From Pyrinomonas sp040289685 (GTDB lineage: Bacteria; Acidobacteriota; Blastocatellia; Pyrinomonadales; Pyrinomonadaceae), in the NCBI RefSeq assembly GCF_040289685.1, contig NZ_PSLQ01000010.1:1-64000 (forward strand): a DNA stretch of 64,000 bases, written 5' to 3'. Made by a program: the position numbers and the translations under genes. Shown piece after piece: positions 52,329 to 60,980 of the stretch. The notes beneath the pieces were generated by a model, which was not told where the DNA came from, made no database searches, and saw nothing but the letters and a program-made list of their open reading frames with translations. Each line of letters starts with the position of its first letter. Within the stretch, counting starts at the first letter, position 1.

Positions 52329-53264
52329 TTACGGTTGTCGGGCGAAATAGTCGGCAATGGCTTGAGCGAGCGCCGCGGTCGTGTACTCAGTCGGTTGAAT
52401 ATGCGTTTGCAAGCCGTATTCCGCTGCTGTGCGCGCCGTGATCTCGCCGATGCAAGCGATGGCGACGCCCGTCAGCAGCGGACCGAGATCGTTTGTATCG
52501 AATAATTGAGCGAAATTGGCGACGGTGGAGGAACTGGTGAAAGTCACGCAATCGACCGAGCCGCCGATGAGCAAGGCTTCAATGCGCGCTCGATCCGTCG
52601 TCTGCGGTCGCACGGTGCGGTAAGCGGGAACGACATCGACGCGCGCGCCTGCCTCTTCGAGCGCTTTCGGCAGATAATCTCGCGCCACAGCCGCGCGCGG
52701 AATGAGGAAGACGAGCCCGCGCAGGCGATCGCGTCCGCCGACGTAGGCTTCGAGCGCGGCGAAGACGCCTTCGGCAGTGAACTTTTCAGGCACGAGATCG
52801 ACATGCAATCGGTGTTCGATCAAGCTTTTGGCCGTCGCTTTGCCGATCGCACAGATGCGCACTTCCTCCAGTGCGCTCGTCTCGTGTCCTAACGCTGTCA
52901 AGCGCTGGAGGAAACTTCGGACGCCGTTTGCGCTCGTGAAGATGAGCCAATCGTAACCGTAAAGGTTCTCGATCGCTTCGTCGAGTAGGTCGTAACTTTC
53001 CGGCGGCACGATTTCGATCACTGGGCAATGAATGACGCGCGCGCCGCGGCGTTCGAGTTCAGCGACGAACTCTCGCGCTTGCGTTTCGGCCCGCGTAACG
53101 AGGATGGTGCGCCCTTCCAAGGGGCGCGCACCCTCGTTCGGAGCCGCCTCGTTGACTTTACCAGTCCGAAGACCCTCGTTCCGTTTCATGTTTTGCATTG
53201 AAAACCGACGCAAACTTCGTTCGCCCGTTGCCATGTTATGGGCTTTCGCGCTCCGAGCGACCAT
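52329..53264 (-). CDS. hemD: Uroporphyrinogen-III synthase
   Basis: Up to 311 residues. HemD closes hydroxymethylbilane to uroporphyrinogen III with ring D inversion. Recognisable segments: LEGRTILVTRAETQAREFVAEL, DWLIFTSANGVRSFLQRL, CAIGKATAKSLIEHRLHVDLVP, and VDCVTFTSSSTVANFAQLFD with IACIGEITARTAAEYGL. The conserved start of the fold is near residue 50, so the true ATG may be at 53189 or later; no ribosome site decides. HemC is upstream in the same operon, 125 bp away. Confidence 0.9.
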   Translation of the reverse strand: MVARSAKAHNMATGERSLRRFSMQNMKRNEGLRTGKVNEAAPNEGARPLEGRTILVTRAETQAREFVAELERRGARVIHCPVIEIVPPESYDLLDEAIENLYGYDWLIFTSANGVRSFLQRLTALGHETSALEEVRICAIGKATAKSLIEHRLHVDLVPEKFTAEGVFAALEAYVGGRDRLRGLVFLIPRAAVARDYLPKALEEAGARVDVVPAYRTVRPQTTDRARIEALLIGGSVDCVTFTSSSTVANFAQLFDTNDLGPLLTGVAIACIGEITARTAAEYGLQTHIQPTEYTTAALAQAIADYFARQP

Positions 53265-53389
53265 GACGGATGACGGTCGCCGAACAAGAGCTCATCCGCT
53301 GCGATGCCGACCGACTTTCGTTTGCTGACGGCAGAAGTTTCGTCGAACCACAGCGAAACTCGCGCCCCAAAGCCCGCGTTGCCCCGCAG

Positions 53390-54319
53390 TTAAATCCGCA
53401 ACAGTTCGCTTCCGCCTGCCCGAAGGATTAGATCAGCGAGCTGCGCGCCCACCTCTTCTGGATCGGCGTCTTCGACGTCGAGACGTTCGCGCACGATGCG
53501 TGTGCCATCCAGCGAAGCGATCAACCCTTCGATGCGCAGGCGTCTCCCATCGCACTGCGCGTGAGCGGCGATGGGCAATTGGCATCCGCCGCCGAGCGCG
53601 CGCAGAAAAGCTCTTTCGGCAGCAGTCGCGCGGCGCGTCGGCCCGTGGTCGAGCGATGCGAGCAGCGCGATGAGATCAGCGTCATCTTCGCGCGCCTCGA
53701 TGGCCAAAGCGCCTTGGCCGACAGCCGGCAAGATCTCGGACGTTTCGAGCAACGCGCTGATGCGTTGCGCAAGCCCCAAACGGCGCAAGCCCGCCGCCGC
53801 TAAGATGATGGCATCATACGATCCTTGGTCCAACTTGCGCAGGCGTGTATCGACGTTGCCGCGTAACTCGCGCAAGCGCAGATCGGGCCGCACGCTCCTC
53901 AACTGCGCTGCGCGTCGCGGACTCGACGTGCCGATGACGGCGTTCCGAGCGAGCGTCTTGAGCGTGACGGCGGGAGCGTTGGCTGGGAGCACGAGCGCGT
54001 CGCGCGCTTCTTCGCGTTCCGGCGTGGCAGCGATAACGAGGCCGTGCGGGCACGTCGTCGGCAGATCCTTGAGCGAGTGGACGGCAAGGTCTATGCGCCC
54101 TCGAAGAAGCGCTTCTTCGATCTCTTTGGTGAAGACGCCGCGACCGCCGATGGCCGAAAGCGGTGCGCTGTGAACGACGTCTCCGGTGGTGCGGATCGGC
54201 ACGACTTCAAACGCAAGGTGCGGGTAAAGAGCGCGAAGACGCGCGCGCACCAATTCGGCTTGCCGCAGAGCCAACGGCGAACCGCGCGAACCTAATTTGA
54301 GCTGCTCTTTTGCCGTCAC
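53390..54319 (-). CDS. hemC: Porphobilinogen deaminase (hydroxymethylbilane synthase)
   Basis: 309 residues, GTG start. The enzyme joins four porphobilinogens on a covalently bound dipyrromethane. LKLGSRGSPLALRQAELVRARL, VHSLKDLPTT, and IGTSSPRRAAQLRSVRPDL are canonical, and the cofactor cysteine is present in GGGCQLPIAAHAQ (about Cys246). It lies downstream of hemA and upstream of hemD in one minus-strand operon. Confidence 0.95.
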   Translation of the reverse strand: MTAKEQLKLGSRGSPLALRQAELVRARLRALYPHLAFEVVPIRTTGDVVHSAPLSAIGGRGVFTKEIEEALLRGRIDLAVHSLKDLPTTCPHGLVIAATPEREEARDALVLPANAPAVTLKTLARNAVIGTSSPRRAAQLRSVRPDLRLRELRGNVDTRLRKLDQGSYDAIILAAAGLRRLGLAQRISALLETSEILPAVGQGALAIEAREDDADLIALLASLDHGPTRRATAAERAFLRALGGGCQLPIAAHAQCDGRRLRIEGLIASLDGTRIVRERLDVEDADPEEVGAQLADLILRAGGSELLRI

Positions 54320-54484
54320 CTCTTCTCGTGAAAGGTCGGTCGGGTGGTTCGCAGTGTCGTCGAAGAGCTTACGCTCTCTTCGGTCTCAAGCTTGATCGAA
54401 GGGCAGTGCGTTTGGCCGCCGACGACGGATCGGTCGCGAATTCGCCGAACGCATCGGCAATGGCGGATCGGGCCTGATCGCCGA

Positions 54485-55783
54485 TCATTCGTCTGACTCT
54501 TTGCTCAATCCCGGTTCATCTTCCAAACCGAAGATGTCGCGCCACGCTTGCACGTTGGCGAGATCACCTGTTTCGTATGAGCGCCTCAAGCGGTGGATGA
54601 TCGGATGCGAGATCTTGTTGACCGTCGCCATCAACAGCGCTTCCACTGCCCGCTCTTGCTCCGGCGTCAACTGGCCCAAACGCGAACGTCGCTTTTGGTA
54701 CTCTTCGCGCGCCATCTCGATCAACTTCTGTTTGAGCGCGCCAACGGTCGGACCGAGATCCAAGTCGCGCAGCCGCTGTTGAAAACGCATCACTTCGGCA
54801 TCGACGATCAACTCAGCCCGTTGCGCTTCGCGTTCGCGCTCGCGGATGTTCGATTCGATCACCGCTTCCAGATCGTCTATGTCGAAGAGGAAAACATCAT
54901 CCAGTTCGCCGACTTGCGGATCGACGTTGCGTGGCACGCTGATATCGATGATGAAGATCGGTTGATTGCGCCGCAGAGTCTTAGCGTGACGCGCCATCTC
55001 CGGCGTGATGACGTAGCGTTCAGCGCCCGTCGAACAGATGATCACATCGGCTTGAGCCAGCGCTTCAGCCAACAGTTCGTAAGCGACCGCTTCGCCGCCG
55101 AACTGCGCGGCGAGTTGTCGCGCTTTCTGCGCGGTCCGATTGGCGACCAGAATGCGCGACGCCCCGGCTTTGACCAGATGGCGAAGCGCGAGTTCGGCCA
55201 TCTCGCCCGCGCCGATGAGAAGCACGGCGCGATCTTCAAGCGCGCCGAAGATTTTGCGCCCGAGTTCAACCGCCGTGTAGCTGATCGAGATGGCCGCCGC
55301 GCCGATGCCCGTTTCGGTCCGCACGCGTTTGGCCGTGTGAAAGGCGTGATGAAGCAACCGGTGAAGTACGCGCCCGGCGGTGCCGACCTCGACGGCGAGC
55401 GCATAAGCGCGACGGACTTGACCGAGGATTTGCGGCTCGCCGACGACCATTGAATCGAGCGAACAGGCGACGCGAAAGACGTGTCGCACCGCTTGTTCGT
55501 CGGCATGGACGTAAAGGTGCGGGCGAAGTAGATCGAGCGGCACGCTGCGCGTTTGACTCAAGAAATCGCTGATGTGCGATGCGGTATCTGAGAGGGTCAA
55601 TCGCTCGGTCGTCGCGAGCACCTCGACGCGGTTGCATGTCGAAAAGATCAACCCCTCGCGGATCGTTTCCCCATCGACCAACCGGCGCAGAGATTGGGCG
55701 CACGCCTCTTCGGAGAAAGCGAGCCGCTCGCGCATCTCCACGGGCGCAGTGCGATGGTTGAGTCCGACGAGCACGATCGACAT
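54485..55783 (-). CDS. hemA: Glutamyl-tRNA reductase
   Basis: 432 residues. Reduces Glu-tRNA to glutamate-1-semialdehyde, the first committed step of the C5 heme pathway. GLNHRTAPVEMRERLAF starts the fold, the catalytic Cys50 is in FSTCNRVEV, then ACSLDSMVVGEPQILGQVR and the NADPH motif VLLIGAGEMAELALRHL. GGAGGAGG precedes the ATG by about 10 nt. ccsA is immediately upstream, 43 bp away. Confidence 0.96.
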   Translation of the reverse strand: MSIVLVGLNHRTAPVEMRERLAFSEEACAQSLRRLVDGETIREGLIFSTCNRVEVLATTERLTLSDTASHISDFLSQTRSVPLDLLRPHLYVHADEQAVRHVFRVACSLDSMVVGEPQILGQVRRAYALAVEVGTAGRVLHRLLHHAFHTAKRVRTETGIGAAAISISYTAVELGRKIFGALEDRAVLLIGAGEMAELALRHLVKAGASRILVANRTAQKARQLAAQFGGEAVAYELLAEALAQADVIICSTGAERYVITPEMARHAKTLRRNQPIFIIDISVPRNVDPQVGELDDVFLFDIDDLEAVIESNIREREREAQRAELIVDAEVMRFQQRLRDLDLGPTVGALKQKLIEMAREEYQKRRSRLGQLTPEQERAVEALLMATVNKISHPIIHRLRRSYETGDLANVQAWRDIFGLEDEPGLSKESDE

Positions 55784-55826
55784 AGAAGTACGACCTCCTC
55801 CCCCCGTTGCGCTTTGCCGAGCGGGA

Positions 55827-56648
55827 TCACCCGAAGACGTGATACCCGCCCATCAAGCGCGCGCCGAAGAAAGTACAGAGCACGAGAGTGAATCCGGCCA
55901 AACCGATCCATGCCGCGCGGCGTCCACGCCAACCGGCAACGTATCGTTGGCTGAGCAGCAGCAAATAAAGGAGCCAGGTCAGCGCCGTCAAAACCTCTTT
56001 AGGATCGTTGCGCCATGCGCGTCCGTCGCGGGCAAAGGACCAACTCATGCCAGCGATGATTCCGAGAGTTAAGCAGGTAAAGCCAATGCTCGTCGCCACA
56101 GCGCTGATCTCATCAACGGTCGCCAGCGACGGCAAACGGTGAAAGATCATGCCGAAATGCTTCAGTTTCAATTCGCGCTCTTGAAGCAAGTACATGACGC
56201 TGGCGATGAAGACGACGAAGAAGGCGGCATAGGCCAAAAAGAGCGACGTCGTATGGATCGGAAAGAGCCAAGCCGCCTCGCCCGTCGCAAGAAGCTGTGG
56301 CATCGCGCGTCCATCGGCTTGCATAAGGCTGGCTGCAAGGACGAGCAACGCGACAAGAGGCAACATGAAGCTGCCGAGCGCGTGCGTGCGATAGCGCCGG
56401 AAGACGAAGACGTAAAAGAGCACGAGCGCCCAGCCGAGAAAGGAGAGCGTTTCGCTTCGATGAAAGAGCGGGTAGACGCGGTCGCGAAACCAATCCACGG
56501 CGAGCGCCGCGGTGTGAACGCTGAAGCCTGCGGCGAGCGACGCATGAGCGACGCGCTCAAGCGCACGCCGTCGGTTGATAAAACCCAAGACTGCGTGGAT
56601 GGCGGCCACGATGTAAGCGGCCAGTGCGACCAATAGGAGCGTCTTCAT
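55827..56648 (-). CDS. ccsA: CcsA/HemX-type cytochrome c assembly membrane protein
   Basis: 273 residues with about eight TM helices. The heme-handling motif is present in WSFARDGRAWRNDPKEVLTALTWLLYLLLL, a WxxDxxE-like tract seen as AWRNDPKE in this subfamily, with conserved histidines in HTTSLFLAYAAF and an N-terminal HAVLGF. It either exports heme to apocytochromes (System II, with CcsB) or, as in hemAXCDB operons, regulates glutamyl-tRNA reductase levels (HemX). Its place at the head of hemACD favours the HemX-like view. A TAAAAT box just upstream (about 56680) may be the promoter. Confidence 0.88.
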   Translation of the reverse strand: MKTLLLVALAAYIVAAIHAVLGFINRRRALERVAHASLAAGFSVHTAALAVDWFRDRVYPLFHRSETLSFLGWALVLFYVFVFRRYRTHALGSFMLPLVALLVLAASLMQADGRAMPQLLATGEAAWLFPIHTTSLFLAYAAFFVVFIASVMYLLQERELKLKHFGMIFHRLPSLATVDEISAVATSIGFTCLTLGIIAGMSWSFARDGRAWRNDPKEVLTALTWLLYLLLLSQRYVAGWRGRRAAWIGLAGFTLVLCTFFGARLMGGYHVFG

Positions 56649-56842
56649 GCCTTTTGCTCGGACCGACTCTTCGCTTCTATTTTAACGGAGCGAAAACGCC
56701 AGCGGCAAGCAGTTCGGTTTAGTACGATCTCTGGGGACGACAGCCATGTTGGGATGATGGAAGCGAAGGCCAGTTCGGTTTGGGCTGTTAGTCCGAGTTC
56801 TGGGCTTTCATCCCGCCCCTTCGGTTCTGTATATTCGGTCCC

Positions 56843-57424
56843 ATGGAAGCCAAAAGATACGACCGACAAGCGGCTTGGGAGCTTTTGTGCGAGTACACCA
56901 AGAGCGAGGCGCTACGTCGTCATGCGCTGGCAGTCGAAGCGGCCATGCGTGCTTGCGCCGCTAGGTACGGCGGCCCCGAAGCCGATCCGGAAGAATGGGG
57001 GGCGCTCGGACTGCTTCACGATCTCGATTACGAGCTGCATCCGACGCCGGACCAGCATCCGTACCGCGGCGCGGAGATCTTGCGCGCACGCGGCTATTCG
57101 GAAGATTTCGTGCGCGCCGTGCTCGGCCATGCTTCCTACACGGGCGTAACGCGCGATACGCCCATGGCGCGCGCGCTTTTCGCTTGCGATGAGCTTTGTG
57201 GGTTCTTGGTCGCGTGCGCGCTGGTCCGGCCGTCGCGCAGCTTTGCCGACATGGAAGTCTCTTCGGTGCGGAAGAAGCTCAAAGACAAAGCGTTCGCGCG
57301 CAACGTCAACCGCGAGGATATTCACCAAGGCGCGGCTGAATTGGGCGTCGCCCTCGACGAGCACATCGCTTTTGTCATCAGCGCTTTGCGCCCCGTGGAG
57401 CGCGAGTTGGGGTTGGGCCGTTAA
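56843..57424 (+). CDS. HD-domain metal-dependent phosphohydrolase
   Basis: 193 residues. HD residues: ALRRHALAVEAAMRACA, LGLLHDLDYELHP (His-Asp), HPYRGAEILRARGYSEDFVRAVLGHA, and ACDELCGFLVACALVRP. This is the short stand-alone HD (HDIG-like) family found in many phyla, with activity on nucleotides or phosphate esters in characterised relatives. A TATATT box at about 56829 is close to the ATG, so the message may have a very short leader. It is divergent from ccsA. Confidence 0.85.
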   Translation: MEAKRYDRQAAWELLCEYTKSEALRRHALAVEAAMRACAARYGGPEADPEEWGALGLLHDLDYELHPTPDQHPYRGAEILRARGYSEDFVRAVLGHASYTGVTRDTPMARALFACDELCGFLVACALVRPSRSFADMEVSSVRKKLKDKAFARNVNREDIHQGAAELGVALDEHIAFVISALRPVERELGLGR

Positions 57425-57584
57425 AGCGCAAGTCTCTTTCGCTGGTGTGACGGGCTGCCTGATCATCGAAGCTTGATCGAAGTTGAACGCGGATTGCTCC
57501 GAACCTGAAGAGCGGGCGAGACCAGTTGCGGCGTGCGTCCTTGCCGATTGCAGGCTGTCTCTCTTATGCTCGGTGTCGGGGCCG

Positions 57585-57866
57585 TCAGCGAAGCAGACGA
57601 AACGCGAACGTCAACGCGACGGCCATGAGCGTGACGAGCAAGGCGGTCAACGCCGCTTGCCACCCACGCCGACGCGCCGTGTGGCGGTAGACGAAGACTG
57701 CTGCCGAGAACATCGCCAGCAGTGGGAAAAGAAAGAGGGAAGCGTAAGCGGCCTCTTCGCCTAATGACAAGCCGTAACGCATGAGTCCAAAAGAAAGCGC
57801 GAGGCTTAAGCCGACGCCCGCAACGGTGGCGAGCGAAGATGCGACGACGATCAGCTTCCAGCGCAT
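57585..57866 (-). CDS. Small membrane protein, unknown function
   Basis: 93 residues with three hydrophobic segments (LIVVASSLATVAGVGLSLAL, AAYASLFLFPLLAMFSAAVFV, LTALLVTLMAVALTFAFRLL). The composition and the TM pattern support a real gene, but I recognise no family. A possible promoter with extended -10 (TGTGG then TATGCT, minus strand, about 57936-57941) lies upstream, in the spacer shared with proline dehydrogenase. Confidence 0.6.
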   Translation of the reverse strand: MRWKLIVVASSLATVAGVGLSLALSFGLMRYGLSLGEEAAYASLFLFPLLAMFSAAVFVYRHTARRRGWQAALTALLVTLMAVALTFAFRLLR

Positions 57867-57979
57867 GGGTCGAACCGAAGAACGAGCGTTCGGCGTCCGC
57901 CGCTTTCGGTCGAGACGCGAAAAACAGCGTCAAGCATACCACAGCTTGGAGATTTTGAACCGCTCCGAAAGAGATCGCG

Positions 57980-58900
57980 ATGGTCACGAGAAATGCACTT
58001 CTGTATTTGTCGCGCCAAGAGGGCGTCCGGGATTTCGTCACGCGTTTTCGCCCCTTCAAGAAGCTCACCGAGAGGTTCGTCGCGGGCGAGGACATGGAAG
58101 AGGCCATCGCCGTAATACGCGAGCTGAACGCGCGCGGCTGCATGGCCTCGTTCGACCACTTGAACGAATCGGTGACCGATCCGGCGGAAGCGGAAGCGGA
58201 AGTGCGCGAGTACTTGCGCATACTGGCGCGCATAGACGAGACGGGCATCCGCTCCAACGTCTCGATCAAGCTGACGCAGTTCGGTTTGAAGATCGACCCC
58301 GAACTCGCCTACCGCAACGCGCGCGCGGTGGTCGCCGAAGCGGCCCGACGCGGCAACTTCGTTCGCATCGATATGGAATCGTCCGACGTCACGCAGATCA
58401 CACTCGATATCTTCAAACGTCTGCGCGCGGAGTTCGGGTTGAACGACGTTGGCATCGTCCTGCAAGCTTACCTGCGTCGGACGTACGCTGATCTTCTCGA
58501 CCTGCTGAAGTTACCTGCGCGCATTCGACTCTGCAAAGGGGCGTACAACGAACCGCCCGAAGTGGCGTTTCCCGATAAACGCGAGGTGGATCGGAACTTC
58601 ATCCGTTTGATGCAGATGCTCTTATCGAGCGGCGTCTATCACGGCATCGCGACGCACGACGAGAAGATCATCGCCGCAACCATCGACTATGCGCAGCGAC
58701 AAGGCATCGGCAAAGAAGCGTTCGAATTCCAGATGCTCTACGGCGTCCGGCGCGACTTGCAAGAGAAGCTTGCGCGCGAAGGTTACAACGTGCGCGTCTA
58801 TGTGCCTTACGGCAAACATTGGTACCCATACTTCATGCGCCGTCTGGCGGAGCGCCCAGCCAACGTCTGGTTTGTCGCGAAGAACTTGTTCAGAGGTTGA
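57980..58900 (+). CDS. putA: Proline dehydrogenase
   Basis: 306 residues, the monofunctional FAD enzyme that oxidises proline to pyrroline-5-carboxylate (not the fused PutA of enterobacteria). A TIM barrel is visible: MASFDHLNESVTDPAEAE, SNVSIKLTQFGL, NFVRIDMESSDVTQITLD, IVLQAYLRRTYADL, IRLCKGAYNEPPEVAF, GIATHDEKIIAATI, FEFQMLYGVRRDLQ and VRVYVPYGKHWYPYFMRRL. The last two hold the conserved substrate and FAD contacts. The P5C dehydrogenase partner is not in the window. Confidence 0.94.
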   Translation: MVTRNALLYLSRQEGVRDFVTRFRPFKKLTERFVAGEDMEEAIAVIRELNARGCMASFDHLNESVTDPAEAEAEVREYLRILARIDETGIRSNVSIKLTQFGLKIDPELAYRNARAVVAEAARRGNFVRIDMESSDVTQITLDIFKRLRAEFGLNDVGIVLQAYLRRTYADLLDLLKLPARIRLCKGAYNEPPEVAFPDKREVDRNFIRLMQMLLSSGVYHGIATHDEKIIAATIDYAQRQGIGKEAFEFQMLYGVRRDLQEKLAREGYNVRVYVPYGKHWYPYFMRRLAERPANVWFVAKNLFRG

Positions 58901-58968
58901 TGCCTTTGGCGCGACGGCATCCGTCCCGGCGTTCTGTTCGACGGAAACGGGCCGCAGGTAGTGAAAGG

Positions 58969-59211
58969 ATGTTCTGTCCGCATTGCAGTGCGAGCGATCA
59001 ACTAGCGGACGCCCACTGCACGCGCTGTGGGTGGTGGTTGCCAAGCGCTTTCGGCTCGCCTTCGCCGCGGCAAAGGATGAAGGTCGTGCTCTCGATGAGC
59101 GCGCTGAGCGCGGCGTTTGGGCTTTTGGCGACCGTTTTGATCTACGTCGTCGTTTTGGATACGGCGCGAGCCGGATGCTCTTCGCTGCGGGCGCTATTCG
59201 CTTTTGCCTGA
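58969..59211 (+). CDS. Small zinc-ribbon membrane protein
   Basis: 80 residues. The N-terminus MFCPHCSASDQLADAHCTRCG is a zinc ribbon with two CxxC pairs, then a basic linker and one TM helix (LSMSALSAAFGLLATVLIYVVVL). An AAAGG sits very close before the ATG. The family is unknown, but the N-terminus resembles that of the DUF2007 protein at 42994. The following 180 bp to nfeD show nothing. Confidence 0.6.
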   Translation: MFCPHCSASDQLADAHCTRCGWWLPSAFGSPSPRQRMKVVLSMSALSAAFGLLATVLIYVVVLDTARAGCSSLRALFAFA

Positions 59212-59394
59212 CCGCTCGGCAAATGGCGGTGGTTGGTGGCTGCAACGGCGGTTGAAAGGTCCGAGGGAACGGGCGAAAGAGTTCGACGTCGCGCCGCATC
59301 GTGAACCGATCGGCGCGGATCAACAGCCAACGCTGAAGCTCGATTTCAAGCTAGTCGATCGTGCAACTGAAATTCGGAGCAGACGAGAAGAGCG

Positions 59395-59895
59395 ATGAAC
59401 GATCTAGCGTGGATATTGTGGACGGTGCTCGGTTTGATCCTGATCATCGCCGAGATCTTCACCCCCGGTTTCGTCCTCCTTTGGTTCGGCATCGGCGCGT
59501 TGGCGGCGGCTTTCACGAGCATCATAGGTTTCGGCTACGTCGCGCAGTTCATCACCTTTCTCTTGGTCTCGGCAGCGTTGACGGCGGCTTCGCGCACGAT
59601 CTTCGCTCGCTATTTCGTCCGCGAAGGTGAGGGTTCCGGGATCAAGACCGGAGTCGATGCTCTGCCCGGCAAGGTCGGCACGGTGGTGGCCGCTAGTCAC
59701 GGCGCGCTCAACGAAGGCGCCGTGAAGGTCTACGGTTCGGTCTGGACGGCTTATCCAGCGGAAGGCGAAGCGCCTTTGCAAGCTGGCGAGAGAGTGATCG
59801 TTGAGCGTGTGCAAGGAGCTTCGATCTACGTTCGCCGTCTCGATGCGCTGCCCGAATGGCGACGGGCCGAACTCACCGAAGGCAAAAGGGATTGA
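59395..59895 (+). CDS. NfeD family membrane protein
   Basis: 166 residues. Two to three TM helices (LAWILWTVLGLILIIAEIF with the family TPGFVLLWFGIGALAAA) are followed by a C-terminal OB-fold (GVDALPGKVGTVVAASHGALNEGAVKVYGSVWTAYPAEGEAPL). NfeD-type proteins normally pair with SPFH/flotillin proteins at the membrane; no such partner is adjacent. The gene is convergent with the PP2C gene with only 19 bp between. Confidence 0.9.
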   Translation: MNDLAWILWTVLGLILIIAEIFTPGFVLLWFGIGALAAAFTSIIGFGYVAQFITFLLVSAALTAASRTIFARYFVREGEGSGIKTGVDALPGKVGTVVAASHGALNEGAVKVYGSVWTAYPAEGEAPLQAGERVIVERVQGASIYVRRLDALPEWRRAELTEGKRD

Positions 59896-59914
59896 GCGGC
59901 CAAGCCTTGGTCAC

Positions 59915-60847
59915 CTACGCTGAGCCGTCTCGATGATCGGTTGATGGCGCTTCCGTCGTCTCGTCCGGCGCGTCCACGATCGGCAACGTTTCAATGGCGA
60001 TCTCGGTCGAATCAGCCGCGGGAAGATCGTCGCCGGTGAGATGGACGGCGACCACCGTAATGTTATCCTCGCCGCCGCGCTCGTTGGCGCAAGCGACGAG
60101 CTTTTCGCACGCCGCGCGCAAGTCGTCCCGATTTTCGAGCAGAAGATCGCGCATCTCTTCGGCCTCCAATTTATTCGACAAACCGTCGCTGCAAAGCAAC
60201 AGCAGATCATCGCTGCACAGCGCGACGCGGCTCGTCACCGGCCAGATTTCGCTTTGCGCGCCGAGCGCTTGGAGGATGACGTTGCGAAAGATGTGCGTGC
60301 GCGCCTCTTCCTCCGAGATCTGTCCGGTGTCGATCAGGTTCTGGACGAGCGACTGGTCGCGCGTGAGCAACTTGATCCGTTTCTCGCGGAGCAAATAGGC
60401 GCGACTGTCGCCGATTTGGACCAGTCCGAGCTGCCCGCCGCTTTCAATCGCTGCGCCCGTGAAAGTCGCTCCCATTCCGTTGCAGCGCGGATCATCTAGG
60501 CTGCGGTGGTGGATGACGAGATTGGTGTAGATGACCGCTTCGCGCAAGCATTCGGTGAGCGATTTTTGCGCAGCACAGATGCCGGGCGCGTCGCGCAGGG
60601 GCGCGATCATCTCGCGCACCGTCTCGACGGCCATGCGGCTAGCGACATCGCCCGCCAGCGCGCCGCCCATGCCATCGGCTACGGCGACGACCAAACCGCG
60701 CGCGCCGATCTCGAAGCGGAACGGCTGTCGCTCTTCTTGCTTGGCTGTCCATGCGCGACCCGTTGCGACGTCGAGGATGAGGTAGTTGTCCTCGTTGTCA
60801 CGTCGAACGCGTCCCGTATCGGTTTTAGCGCCTACCGTTGCGATCAT
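59915..60847 (-). CDS. PP2C-type Ser/Thr protein phosphatase
   Basis: 310 residues. The metal-binding motifs are intact: RRDNEDNYLI (Asp17-Asp20 region), LVVAVADGMGGALAGDVASR, LVQIGDSRAYLLRE, LTRDQSLVQNLIDTGQI and CSDGLSNKLEAEEM with GGEDNITVVAV. Such cytoplasmic phosphatases counter Hanks-type kinases or act in stress signalling; no kinase gene is adjacent. The C-terminal tail is acidic and disordered-looking. Confidence 0.94.
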   Translation of the reverse strand: MIATVGAKTDTGRVRRDNEDNYLILDVATGRAWTAKQEERQPFRFEIGARGLVVAVADGMGGALAGDVASRMAVETVREMIAPLRDAPGICAAQKSLTECLREAVIYTNLVIHHRSLDDPRCNGMGATFTGAAIESGGQLGLVQIGDSRAYLLREKRIKLLTRDQSLVQNLIDTGQISEEEARTHIFRNVILQALGAQSEIWPVTSRVALCSDDLLLLCSDGLSNKLEAEEMRDLLLENRDDLRAACEKLVACANERGGEDNITVVAVHLTGDDLPAADSTEIAIETLPIVDAPDETTEAPSTDHRDGSA

Positions 60848-60980
60848 GCGAAGACCGTTTGAAAAGCGCGATTCAAATTGCGCGTCGTCATCGCGACGTG
60901 CGTCGCCAGCTAAAGGGGCAAAGAAGCGTCGGCGCAGAGCGCGTCGTTTACGCGCGTCGCCGGTTATCCCTTACTTACGC

